Source: Paenibacillus doosanensis | Lineage (GTDB): Bacteria > Bacillota > Bacilli > Paenibacillales > NBRC-103111 | Assembly: GCF_025060755.1 (NCBI RefSeq) | Contig: NZ_JANYUY010000014.1 | Location: forward strand, 62,001 to 126,000 | DNA: 64,000 nucleotides | Direction: 5' to 3' | Part shown: positions 25,078 through 32,908 of the stretch, piece after piece | Numbering within the stretch: position 1 is the first letter of the stretch | How the letters are laid out: every line of letters starts with the position of its first letter | Notes under the pieces: model-generated | The model's input: the letters and a program-made list of their open reading frames with translations, nothing else | Database searches by the model: none | Told to the model about the DNA's origin: nothing | Made by a program: the position numbers and the translations under genes

Positions 25078-25717
25078 CGAGATTATGATGGAGCAAAATC
25101 CAAGTTCGGCCGCCTCGGAAGCATACCGTTCGTTACGGTTCAATGTCGAGGCATCGGCCTTCGATGACGGAATCAAGACCGTGACGATCACTTCCGCCGC
25201 AAGAGGCGAGGGCAAATCGACGACGGCGCTCAATCTGGCTTTCGCTTACGCTCAGATCGGCAAGAAGGTCGTGCTGGTCGATGCGGATATGCGCCAGCCT
25301 TCCCTGCACCGCACATTGGGCGAGGAGGGGAGCAGGGGGTTGTCGGGTTATTTATCCGCCTATTGTTCCATGAATGAGATTGTGCAGGAGACTCATGTCA
25401 AGAACTTGTCCGTCATCACGGCAGGCGCCGTTCCGCCGAGTCCCGCCGATCTGCTCGCATCCCAGGAGATGGTCCTGCTGCTGGAAGCGCTGAAGAGAAA
25501 CTACGATATGGTATTTATCGATACGCCTCCGGTACTTTCCTTAACGGACGCGAAAATTATGGCTTCGCAATGCGACGGCGTGCTGCTGGTCGTGGAATAC
25601 GGCAAAGTGAAACGAAATGTAGCGAAGAAGGTGAAGGAAGAACTGGCACTAGCCAAAGCAAAGCTGCTCGGGATCGTCATGAACAAAATTAGCGGCCAGG
25701 CTGCGGAAGCGTACTGA
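25058..25717 (+). CDS. epsB: BY-kinase / CpsD-CapB family ATPase
   Basis: This 219-residue protein has Walker A ARGEGKST, Walker A' VVLVDADMRQP and Walker B MVFIDTPP. ATG 25058 lies behind GGTGAGG; a GTG at 25046 is also possible. Family members autophosphorylate on a C-terminal tyrosine cluster. Here the tail ends NKISGQAAEAY with a single Tyr, so regulation may be simpler or lost. It partners the epsA product. Confidence 0.9.
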   Translation: MPKPSNSEIMMEQNPSSAASEAYRSLRFNVEASAFDDGIKTVTITSAARGEGKSTTALNLAFAYAQIGKKVVLVDADMRQPSLHRTLGEEGSRGLSGYLSAYCSMNEIVQETHVKNLSVITAGAVPPSPADLLASQEMVLLLEALKRNYDMVFIDTPPVLSLTDAKIMASQCDGVLLVVEYGKVKRNVAKKVKEELALAKAKLLGIVMNKISGQAAEAY

Positions 25718-25790
25718 GTGCGGAAGCTCTCCGCTATGCCGGCAATGATCGTGAAAAAACAGTGAATCTCGGAAGAAAGAGGGACTTATA

Positions 25791-27098
25791 GTGAGAAGAA
25801 AAAGACATAGGCTGGTCCGCCGGAGGGTCAAAACGGTTGCCGTGCTGGCTCTCAGCTTCGCCATCATTGCCGGCTGCTCGGAGACGATCCCGCTTGAGCA
25901 CAACGCAGCCGGCGCCGGCAGCGGTCAGGAGCAGTCGCAATCGCAGCAGCCGCTGAAGAACGTCAAGGTTATGAAGGTCGCCAAGCAAAAAATCGGAGAT
26001 CCGCTTGTTCATGCCGGCGATGTGCAGTCTTCAGTACAGTACGACATTGCGGCCAAAGCGAGCGGAGACGTAGAGGCTATTCTGAAAGCCCGCGGAGATA
26101 TGGTTCAAGAAGGAGAAGTCATTATCAGGCTTAATTCCACGGACGCCCAGTTTCAGAAGGAAAAGGCGGCCCTTGCCGTTCAGACGGTTCAAGACGCCAT
26201 TGCGAAGGCCAAGGAACGGGCGAAGAAAGACATGGATAACCAGAAGCGGGAGCTTGCCAACTCCATTCAAAAGAGCGAGCAAAATTTGGTCGATCTGACC
26301 AAAACGTATAACAAGACCAAAAACGATTACGAGGTCGGGCTGGCTACGAAGCTGCAGGTGTACCAAATGGAGGTTCAGCTCCGCAACGCCCGCATGGATT
26401 TGGAGCAGCTGAAGCAGAAGTCGGATATGCTTGAGCCTATCGATGCGACTTCCGAATTGGAAACTCAGCTGAAAGGGGCTCAAATGACGCAGCTTCAGGT
26501 AGAGCAATCGATGAGTTACTTGGAGGTTAAGGCGCCGGCGAGCGGGATACTGACCGAGATGCCGCTCGAAACGGGGATGTCGCTGCAGCAAGGAGCCAAA
26601 ATCGGCGTTATTCAGAAGCTGGACCCGATCAAGATCAAGGCCCAACTGAAGGAAGAGGAATATAAGTATGTCACGGGAAAATCCGAGCTGACCTATTATT
26701 TGCAGGGGGCGGCGCAGAAAAATAAAGGGAAAATCAGCTTCTTGGCCAAGGTAATCGATCCGGATACGAAAGCGTACGAAATCAATGTCGATGTACCGAA
26801 CCAAAATATGGAGTTAAAGCCCGGAATGAAGGTATGGCTGCAATTGACGGAGGATCAGGATCAGATCGTCGTGGCGGTACCTACTTACAGCATCGTCAAG
26901 GAAGGCGACGACAACTATGTTTTCGTGCTGAATGGGGATACGGTCGAGAAGCGCAAAGTGCAGCTGGGCCGGCTCAACGATTCTATCCAGGAGATTACCT
27001 CCGGAGTGAATGAGGGCGAGCAAGTTGTCGTTGAAGGCATGAATCAGCTGAATGATAAGGAAAAAGTCAAGTCCGCTGCTGTGGAACAGCAAAAATAA
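25791..27098 (+). CDS. Adaptor-type lipoprotein (HlyD/RND adaptor family)
   Basis: GTG 25791 starts a lipoprotein signal with lipobox FAIIAGC. The rest has the adaptor architecture: a split lipoyl domain (VEAILKARGDMVQEGEVIIRLN, and later LEVKAPASGILTEMPLETGM) around a long coiled-coil hairpin (about 115-225), then a beta-barrel and a membrane-proximal domain (VPTYSIVKEGDDNYVFVLNGDTVEKRKVQLG). Such proteins in Gram-positives usually work with MacB-type or other ABC permeases. No such permease is next to it, so it may act in exopolysaccharide export or with a distant partner. Confidence 0.85.
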   Translation: MRRKRHRLVRRRVKTVAVLALSFAIIAGCSETIPLEHNAAGAGSGQEQSQSQQPLKNVKVMKVAKQKIGDPLVHAGDVQSSVQYDIAAKASGDVEAILKARGDMVQEGEVIIRLNSTDAQFQKEKAALAVQTVQDAIAKAKERAKKDMDNQKRELANSIQKSEQNLVDLTKTYNKTKNDYEVGLATKLQVYQMEVQLRNARMDLEQLKQKSDMLEPIDATSELETQLKGAQMTQLQVEQSMSYLEVKAPASGILTEMPLETGMSLQQGAKIGVIQKLDPIKIKAQLKEEEYKYVTGKSELTYYLQGAAQKNKGKISFLAKVIDPDTKAYEINVDVPNQNMELKPGMKVWLQLTEDQDQIVVAVPTYSIVKEGDDNYVFVLNGDTVEKRKVQLGRLNDSIQEITSGVNEGEQVVVEGMNQLNDKEKVKSAAVEQQK

Positions 27099-27115
27099 AA
27101 TTGGAGTGAACCGAA

Positions 27116-28825
27116 TTGATAACGAAGTGGAAACGAATCTTGGTAGTATTCGCCTTGTTGGTCTCCTTGCTGATCCCTCCGATGCCTCCTCTCGCAACGG
27201 CTCAAGAGGGGGCGCCTGCACCTGCGGATTATTATGTGACGGAAACGGTGAAAGCATCGGTAAAAAATATTCTTAACGAGCAGGCGCCCGAAGGGGTGAG
27301 AATCGCCGCCGTCGTCAGACTGTATAACGAAGGCTCCCGTCTGACCCGGGTGCCGGATTATGAAGTGCGGGCAAAGACGGACGGTGGAATCGAGTATACG
27401 CTTCGGCCGAGCGCGGCCAACGCTATTGCGATACAGCCCAAGGAAACCGTCGAGCTGACTTACATGATTGTCGTCGACCGGGAGGACGCCTTCTCGGTAT
27501 CACAAATCTCGTGGGTTGACGTGGATGAATTCGTCTCTCCGAGAAAAGAAACGACGATGCTGTCGATTCCCGTATCCTCGATTGAATGGAGAGGGGATCT
27601 CGGAGCATTCAGCGATCCGTCGGCTAATAAGCAGTGGGGTGAAGCCTTCACGATCGCCGAGCTGTCGCCGGTTATCGAATATAAGCCGATCAGTCTGATA
27701 GAGCAGAATACGCCCCAGGGACCGAAAAGCATTCTCACGCTGCTTGCTGAGAACAAAGGCGATAAGAAGAAAACGATCCCGGATTTCTTGATCAACGGCA
27801 AAGCCGAACAAAAAGTATTTACCGGCAAGAGGCTGGAGCAGGATGTGGTAGCTCTTGAACCGAACGAGCAGAAATATATTCATTACGCCATCCCCGCAGG
27901 AAAGAAGGAGGAAATGAAGAGTCTCACCGTTCTGACGCCGGAAAGCTTCGCGGTTGACGATAAGACGAAGATCGATTATTCCATCGGCCGGTTCAGCATC
28001 GCGCTTCCGGACGGCAATGCCGCCGCCGCTTCGGTTGAGCAGTCCGAACCTTATGAAATGAATCAATGGATTCGTTTCGATCCGTTAAACCGCGTCATTC
28101 AGCCCGAAATCGGCGTTGCGCTGGTAGATTTGCACATTCATGACAGCGTAGGCGGTGGCTTTAAGGCGGCAGTCGCCAAGTTCAAGCTGCAAAACCGCAG
28201 CGATCGCCCTATGCCCGTCCCCAAATTCCAGGCGCAGTTAGTCAGCGCGGCGGGCAACCAATATACGGGAAACCGGCAAACTACCGTAGTGGAGACATTA
28301 GCCCCGAATATCAGCTACGTCATCTATTATACGTTCGTGCTTCCCACGACGGAGAAAGGCGAACGGCTGACGATGGAAATTTTGGATGGTGACAGCGTTG
28401 CCCCCTATAATATCCCTATCGCCAGACTGAAGACGAAGGCTCAATCCGATCAAAGCGATGGAGATATCCAGTTTTACCCGTTCACGGTCAAATTCAACAG
28501 CTGGAAAGAAGAGGTGTTCTATGGCTCGGCGAAGTCCAGTCTGCCTTATTCTTACAAGCTGGCCTTGGATTTGGACGTGAAGCTGCAAGATCAATCCGTC
28601 GTCGATCAGAGCTTCCCCAAATTAAAGGTCGAGCTCGTAGACGCAAGCGGCAATGTCATAGGCGCAAAGGCGCTTCCTTTCACCGGAGACAACCGCGTAG
28701 CCAGCGGCATACAAACGTTCAGCATGGATTCGACGCTGTTCGAATTTTCCAATACGCTGCGCGTGTATGAAACGGTCGACACGCCTTTCGGAGAAGCGGA
28801 TCGGCTCGTTGCGACGCTCCAATAA
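27116..28825 (+). CDS. Exported protein of unknown function in the EPS region
   Basis: TTG 27116 has TTGGAG 9 nt upstream and opens a signal peptide (ITKWKRILVVFALLVSLLIPPMPPLATAQ). The remaining 540 residues are predicted all-beta. They show three loosely similar segments with a core of the type RIAAVVRLYNEGSRLTRVPDYEVRAKT, SILTLLAENKGDKKKTIPDFLING and AVAKFKLQNRSDRPMPVPKFQAQL, i.e. repeated Ig-like modules with an N(E/K/R)(G/S) turn. No C-terminal anchor is seen. It lies 17 bp after the adaptor gene, so the two are likely co-translated and may form one envelope complex. Confidence 0.7.
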   Translation: MITKWKRILVVFALLVSLLIPPMPPLATAQEGAPAPADYYVTETVKASVKNILNEQAPEGVRIAAVVRLYNEGSRLTRVPDYEVRAKTDGGIEYTLRPSAANAIAIQPKETVELTYMIVVDREDAFSVSQISWVDVDEFVSPRKETTMLSIPVSSIEWRGDLGAFSDPSANKQWGEAFTIAELSPVIEYKPISLIEQNTPQGPKSILTLLAENKGDKKKTIPDFLINGKAEQKVFTGKRLEQDVVALEPNEQKYIHYAIPAGKKEEMKSLTVLTPESFAVDDKTKIDYSIGRFSIALPDGNAAAASVEQSEPYEMNQWIRFDPLNRVIQPEIGVALVDLHIHDSVGGGFKAAVAKFKLQNRSDRPMPVPKFQAQLVSAAGNQYTGNRQTTVVETLAPNISYVIYYTFVLPTTEKGERLTMEILDGDSVAPYNIPIARLKTKAQSDQSDGDIQFYPFTVKFNSWKEEVFYGSAKSSLPYSYKLALDLDVKLQDQSVVDQSFPKLKVELVDASGNVIGAKALPFTGDNRVASGIQTFSMDSTLFEFSNTLRVYETVDTPFGEADRLVATLQ

Positions 28826-28864
28826 AGATTCCTTTAGAATGGCTGCGGAAGCGCAAGAAACCGA

Positions 28865-28966
28865 TTGACAGCTTTCGATGAAGATGCTATTCTGAGATCG
28901 TTCTTAATAAAGAACAATATTTGTTCGTTATGGATAATTTGAAATAACTAATTCATTATAACGAAC
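28865..28966 (+). promoter_or_regulatory. Lasso operon promoter with family-A operators
   Basis: TTGACA (28865-28870), a 17-bp spacer and TATTCT (28888-28893) form a good sigmaA promoter. GTTCTTAATAAAGAAC (28900-28915) covers the expected transcription start. A second site ATTCATTATAACGAAC (28951-28966) and a half site GTTCGTTAT (28923-28931) follow in the leader. The arrangement suggests repression by a SinR-like protein. Confidence 0.72.
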
Positions 28967-29017
28967 TTCGCTCGGGCAGCGGAAGCCTGGAATCATGTCG
29001 GATTACGGAGGAACAGG

Positions 29018-30958
29018 ATGAGCGCCATCGCTGGAATTTATCATTTAGACAACGAGCCGGTACTTGCCGAGCATGGCCGGACGATGATGCGAGAGCTGGA
29101 GAAATATCCTGCCGATGCGATCCGTACATGGAACAGCGGGGCGGTATTCCTGGGCTGCCATGTCCAGCACATTACCCCGGAAGCCGTTTATGAGCAGCTG
29201 CCCTACTATGACGCCGACAGGCAGATTGTCATTGCGGCGGATGCGATATTGGATAACCGGCCGGAGCTAGTTCGCTTGCTGGAAGTGGATTATGAGCGCA
29301 GGCGCAAAATTACCGACAGCGAGCTGATCCTGCTTGCTTACGAGAGGTGGGGGCAGGAGGCTCCGCAGCATTTGATCGGCGACTTCGCCTTTATGCTGTG
29401 GGATGCAAAAGCGCGTCAGCTCTTCGGGGCGAGAGATTTCTCCGGCTCGCGCACGCTGTACTACTGCCGCAGCGGCATGCGTTTCGCCTTCTGCACCGTG
29501 ATCGGGCCGCTTCTGTCGCTCCCGCGCATGAAAGCGGAACTGAATGAAAGCTGGCTGGCGGAATATCTCGCCATATCGGGCATGATTGATGTTGTCGACA
29601 CGGCGGCAACCGTCTATAAGGATATCGAGCAGCTGCCGCCTGCCCACAGCATCACGGTGACGTCATCCGGAGCGAGGCTCAGCCGTTACTGCACCTTGAC
29701 TCCCGGGAAGCCGCTGCGGCTGAAATCGGACGGAGAATACGTCGAGGCGTTTCAATCCGTGTTCGGCGAGGCCGTAACGAGCCGTTTACGCACGCATCGT
29801 CAGGTAGGGGCCCAACTGAGCGGGGGATTGGATTCCGGCTCCATCGCCGGGTTTGCCGCAGGAGCGCTGCGCAAGGAGAACAAACCGCTGCATACGTTCA
29901 GCTATGTTCCTTCCGGCGACTTTCATGACTATACTTCCAAGCGGTATATGGCGAACGAGCGTCCGTTCATTGAAGCGACGGTCCGGCATGTCGGCAATAT
30001 CCGAGACCATTATCTGGATTTCGAAGGGAGAAATTCCTTTCTGGAGGTGGAAGACTTCCTCGATTTGATGGAGATGCCCTACAAATTTTTCGAAAATTCC
30101 TTTTGGCTTAAAGGGATCTTCGAGAAAGCCCGCGACGAGCAGGTTGGGGTGCTGCTGAACGGCGGCCGGGGCAATCTGTCTATCTCCTGGGGATCGGCTA
30201 ACGAGTACTACGCTATTCTTCTCAAAAGGCTGAAATGGGTCAAATTGTTCAAGGAACTGGACCAATACAGCACTAAAACCGGAGGAAGCCGCTACCGCCG
30301 ACTGCCTCTCATAGCCCGAACGGCCTTCCCGTTTATCGATAGGATGGTCCCTCAGGCTGATGCTTACCCGTTCCCGCCGCTCATTCATCCGGAATTCGCC
30401 CGAAGGACCGGAGTATTTAAAAAGCTGCAGCGCTTCGGGATCGACGAATCCGGCTGGTACGGCGGTATAGATGCTTACGAGATGAGAAAAAGACATTTTG
30501 AAGAGCTGTTTCATTGGAATGCGAGCAATACGCTGGCCGCGAAGCTTTCGCTGCGCTACGGCTTATGGAAGAGAGATCCGACGAACGATCTGCGTGTGAT
30601 TCGCTTTTGCCTGTCGGTTCCGGAGGAGCAGTATGTGCAAGGCGGGATGGACCGGGCGCTGATCCGAAGGGCGACGGAGCACGTGCTGCCCGATCAGGTC
30701 AGGCTGAATCAGAAGGTCCGGGGGGTACAGGGTGCGGATTGGGTTCACCGTATGATTCCGCATTGGAACGCATTTAGGGAAGAGCTTCATCGGCTCTGCG
30801 CCGACGAGAGGATGCGGCAAATATTAAACGTTCCTGCAATAGAGAAGGCGCTGCACAAGCTGCGGGAAGGGGTTCGTCCCGAACATGCGATCGACCCGGA
30901 TTATAAAGTCCTCATGCGCAGCTTGATCGTCTACCGGTTTATAAGCCGATTAACATGA
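29018..30958 (+). CDS. Lasso peptide macrolactam synthetase (asparagine-synthetase-like, C protein)
   Basis: This 646-residue asparagine-synthetase B homologue opens MSAIAGIYHLD; the Cys2 needed for glutaminase activity is replaced by Ser. The ATP-pyrophosphatase loop SGGLDSGS starts at Ser268. Loss of glutaminase with a kept PP-loop is typical of lasso cyclases, which adenylate an Asp/Glu side chain of the core so that the N-terminal amine can attack it. The gene is directly followed, 17 bp on, by the precursor gene and then K, B1, B2 and D genes. ATG 29018 follows GGAGGAACAGG. Confidence 0.93.
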   Translation: MSAIAGIYHLDNEPVLAEHGRTMMRELEKYPADAIRTWNSGAVFLGCHVQHITPEAVYEQLPYYDADRQIVIAADAILDNRPELVRLLEVDYERRRKITDSELILLAYERWGQEAPQHLIGDFAFMLWDAKARQLFGARDFSGSRTLYYCRSGMRFAFCTVIGPLLSLPRMKAELNESWLAEYLAISGMIDVVDTAATVYKDIEQLPPAHSITVTSSGARLSRYCTLTPGKPLRLKSDGEYVEAFQSVFGEAVTSRLRTHRQVGAQLSGGLDSGSIAGFAAGALRKENKPLHTFSYVPSGDFHDYTSKRYMANERPFIEATVRHVGNIRDHYLDFEGRNSFLEVEDFLDLMEMPYKFFENSFWLKGIFEKARDEQVGVLLNGGRGNLSISWGSANEYYAILLKRLKWVKLFKELDQYSTKTGGSRYRRLPLIARTAFPFIDRMVPQADAYPFPPLIHPEFARRTGVFKKLQRFGIDESGWYGGIDAYEMRKRHFEELFHWNASNTLAAKLSLRYGLWKRDPTNDLRVIRFCLSVPEEQYVQGGMDRALIRRATEHVLPDQVRLNQKVRGVQGADWVHRMIPHWNAFREELHRLCADERMRQILNVPAIEKALHKLREGVRPEHAIDPDYKVLMRSLIVYRFISRLT

Positions 30959-30975
30959 AGGGAGGTGAATAAAGC

Positions 30976-31116
30976 ATGGTGAAAAAAGAGTGGCAGCAGC
31001 CTAAATTGGAAGTGCTGGATGTGAAGCAGACGATGGCTTCGACTCATAACGGGCCTCTTACCGATGAAGCTTACATACCGGGCAGAAACTCTGATGATCC
31101 TCGCTTCACTAGCTAA
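30976..31116 (+). CDS. Lasso peptide precursor, paeninodin-like
   Basis: This 46-residue peptide starts at ATG 30976 behind GGGAGGTG. The leader MVKKEWQQPKLEVLDVKQTM carries WxxPxL, the (Y/W)xxPxL motif bound by the B1 protein, and the LEVLDVKQTMA block of the paeninodin family with a Thr near the cleavage site. The core region is ASTHNGPLTD (residues 21-30) followed by EAYIPGRNSDDPRFTS to the end. Asp30 is the only acidic residue placed for ring closure. If Ser22 is residue 1, the ring has nine members. If Ala21 is residue 1, which keeps Thr at -2, it would have ten. The C-terminal Ser46 fits phosphorylation by the downstream kinase. Confidence 0.9.
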   Translation: MVKKEWQQPKLEVLDVKQTMASTHNGPLTDEAYIPGRNSDDPRFTS

Positions 31117-31140
31117 TGCCTTATTTATAGCTTCAGCACT

Positions 31141-31185
31141 AAGGGCCCTTATACATCACCGAGAGTATAGGGGCTCTTCTCTTAG
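31141..31185 (+). terminator. Attenuating terminator after the precursor gene
   Basis: AAGGGCCCTTATAC pairs with GTATAGGGGCTCTT (two G-U pairs) over a 10-nt loop. The sequence CTCTTAGCTT follows. The weak T tract suggests partial termination, giving more precursor than enzyme mRNA. Confidence 0.6.
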
Positions 31186-31218
31186 CTTAACCAACCGAAC
31201 GTATTTGGAGTGAGTACC

Positions 31219-32148
31219 ATGATTCAGACGGAAAATAAGGTCGTATACAAAGCTTTTGACTTATCCATCGCAAGCGGCATGGAATTGCCGGAATTGCCCG
31301 TGATTCATCGCAGTACCGGGCGGGCCGATGTGGAAATCATAGTCGACCCTGCTGCGCGGTTCGGAGCCGGGCTCGAAAGCCGCCCTTATTACCATGACGT
31401 GCGGAACGGAGAAGTGACGTTCCATGTTCCCGGCAATGCGAATTACTCGATTCGGGAAGGAAGGGTCATTACGGTAGCGCCTCTGCCGTCGGCCGATGAA
31501 GGTCTGACACGGCTGTACGTGCTCGGAACCTGCATGGGCGCGCTGCTAATGCAAAGAAGAAAGTATCCGCTGCACGGAAGCGCCGTTGCTATCGGGGGCA
31601 AAGCCTATGCCATCGTAGGGGAATCGGGAGCGGGCAAATCGACCTTGGCTTCCGCCTTTATCCAGGCCGGCTATACGCTGGTAAGCGACGATCTGATCTC
31701 CGTATCGCTGTCTCCCGTGGACGAAACGGCTGTCGTAACACCGTCGTTTCCGCAGCAAAAGCTGTGGCGGGAAAGTCTTGAGCAGTTCGGCATGGAAACC
31801 GGTACATACCGGTCGATCTACGGCAGGGAGACCAAGTACAGCGTGCCCGTCGCGACGCATTATTGCGCTCAGCCTTTGCCGCTCGGCGGCGTTATCGAAC
31901 TGGTCAAAACGGAGGAGCCGGAGGTTTCCATCCATCCAATCTCCAAGCTGGACCGGCTTCAGACGCTTTTCCGGCATACGTTCCGCCATTTTCTAATCCC
32001 CCGTTTGGGCCTGATGGAATGGCATTTCCAAACTTCGGCCGCGATAGCGGGGCAGGCAGCTATGTTCCAGTTGAGAAGACCTGCCGGCGGTTTTACCGCT
32101 CCTCAGTTAGTATCGCTGCTTTTAGAGAATTTGCGTATGGAGGAATAG
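31219..32148 (+). CDS. HprK-like kinase of lasso peptide C-terminal Ser
   Basis: This 309-residue protein has P-loop GESGAGKS (residues 134-141), LHGSAVAI before it and SDDLISVS after it, as in HPr kinase-like enzymes. Family knowledge: in paeninodin-type clusters a kinase of this type phosphorylates the C-terminal Ser of the precursor. The precursor here ends in Ser, which agrees. ATG 31219 has GGAG 8 nt upstream; a GTG at 31210 is less likely. It lies between A and B1. Confidence 0.88.
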   Translation: MIQTENKVVYKAFDLSIASGMELPELPVIHRSTGRADVEIIVDPAARFGAGLESRPYYHDVRNGEVTFHVPGNANYSIREGRVITVAPLPSADEGLTRLYVLGTCMGALLMQRRKYPLHGSAVAIGGKAYAIVGESGAGKSTLASAFIQAGYTLVSDDLISVSLSPVDETAVVTPSFPQQKLWRESLEQFGMETGTYRSIYGRETKYSVPVATHYCAQPLPLGGVIELVKTEEPEVSIHPISKLDRLQTLFRHTFRHFLIPRLGLMEWHFQTSAAIAGQAAMFQLRRPAGGFTAPQLVSLLLENLRMEE

Positions 32149-32151
32149 AGC

Positions 32152-32442
32152 ATGATTCCAAATCAGAGTATTGCTTTAACCGATCGTTTTGTGCAAGGAG
32201 CGGGAAATATCGTCAGCGACATGGACGGGGAGAAAGTGATGCTGAGCATTCATAACAGCAAGTATTACAACTTGGGCGAAGTCGGAGGCGACATCTGGGA
32301 GCAGCTGGCGCAGCCGGCCGAGGTAGAGCGTATCGTAGATTCGCTCATGCGGCAATATGAAGTGGAGCGGGACGATTGCGAGCATCAGGTCGTATCGTTT
32401 CTGCAGCATTTGCTGGAGGAAGGATTAATTCAGTGGGCGTAA
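32152..32442 (+). CDS. Lasso peptide B1 protein (PqqD-like leader recognition element)
   Basis: This 96-residue PqqD-fold protein has DGEKVMLSIHNSKYYNLGEVGGDIWEQL and a C-terminal LLEEGLIQW. It binds the precursor leader and passes it to the B2 protease. ATG 32152 follows GGAGG at 8 nt. It overlaps the B2 start by 10 nt. Confidence 0.92.
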   Translation: MIPNQSIALTDRFVQGAGNIVSDMDGEKVMLSIHNSKYYNLGEVGGDIWEQLAQPAEVERIVDSLMRQYEVERDDCEHQVVSFLQHLLEEGLIQWA

Positions 32443-32897
32443 TACGCAAAGCTAGAAATTGGCTTTCTTTAGATTGGAAAACAATGCTTGCTTTTATCGA
32501 AGCTTATGTATATTTAGGCTGGGCGCGCTTTCTCGTGTCACGGCCGTTTGCCGAAATAACGCCTTCGCTCGGCGAGGCGATGGAAGAGACTCCCGAGACG
32601 AGGCTTTCGGAACAAGAAGGACGGTTAAGGGTCGTTTACGACGCGGTTCAGATTATGAGCCGGCATACGTTCTGGGAGAGCAAATGCCTCGTCAGGGCGA
32701 TCGCCGCTTTGAAGATGCTGGAGAGGCGCCGTATCGAGAGCACGCTGTATCTGGGAACGGCCAAGGATGAAGCGGGCAAGCTGATCGCCCATGCCTGGCT
32801 GCGCAGCGGCCCTTACTATATTACAGGAGCGGAAGAAATGGGGCGGTTCCGGGTAGTCGGGAAATTCGCCAAACGGATAAGCGATAAAGGAAAATGA
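32433..32897 (+). CDS. Lasso peptide B2 leader protease (transglutaminase-like)
   Basis: GTG 32433 opens a 154-residue protein inside the end of B1. Cys85 in ESKCLVRAIAALKMLERRRI and His120 in AHAWLRSGPYYITG form the Cys-His core of the B2 fold. It cuts the leader so that the C protein can close the ring. The stop is TGA in ATGA, shared with the next reading frame. Confidence 0.9.
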   Translation: MGVIRKARNWLSLDWKTMLAFIEAYVYLGWARFLVSRPFAEITPSLGEAMEETPETRLSEQEGRLRVVYDAVQIMSRHTFWESKCLVRAIAALKMLERRRIESTLYLGTAKDEAGKLIAHAWLRSGPYYITGAEEMGRFRVVGKFAKRISDKGK

Positions 32898-32908
32898 AGG
32901 TGAATACA

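Noticed and set aside
29018-30958. Asparagine synthetase (asnB)
   Set aside because: The glutaminase Cys2 is Ser, and the gene is followed by a lasso precursor and its processing genes.
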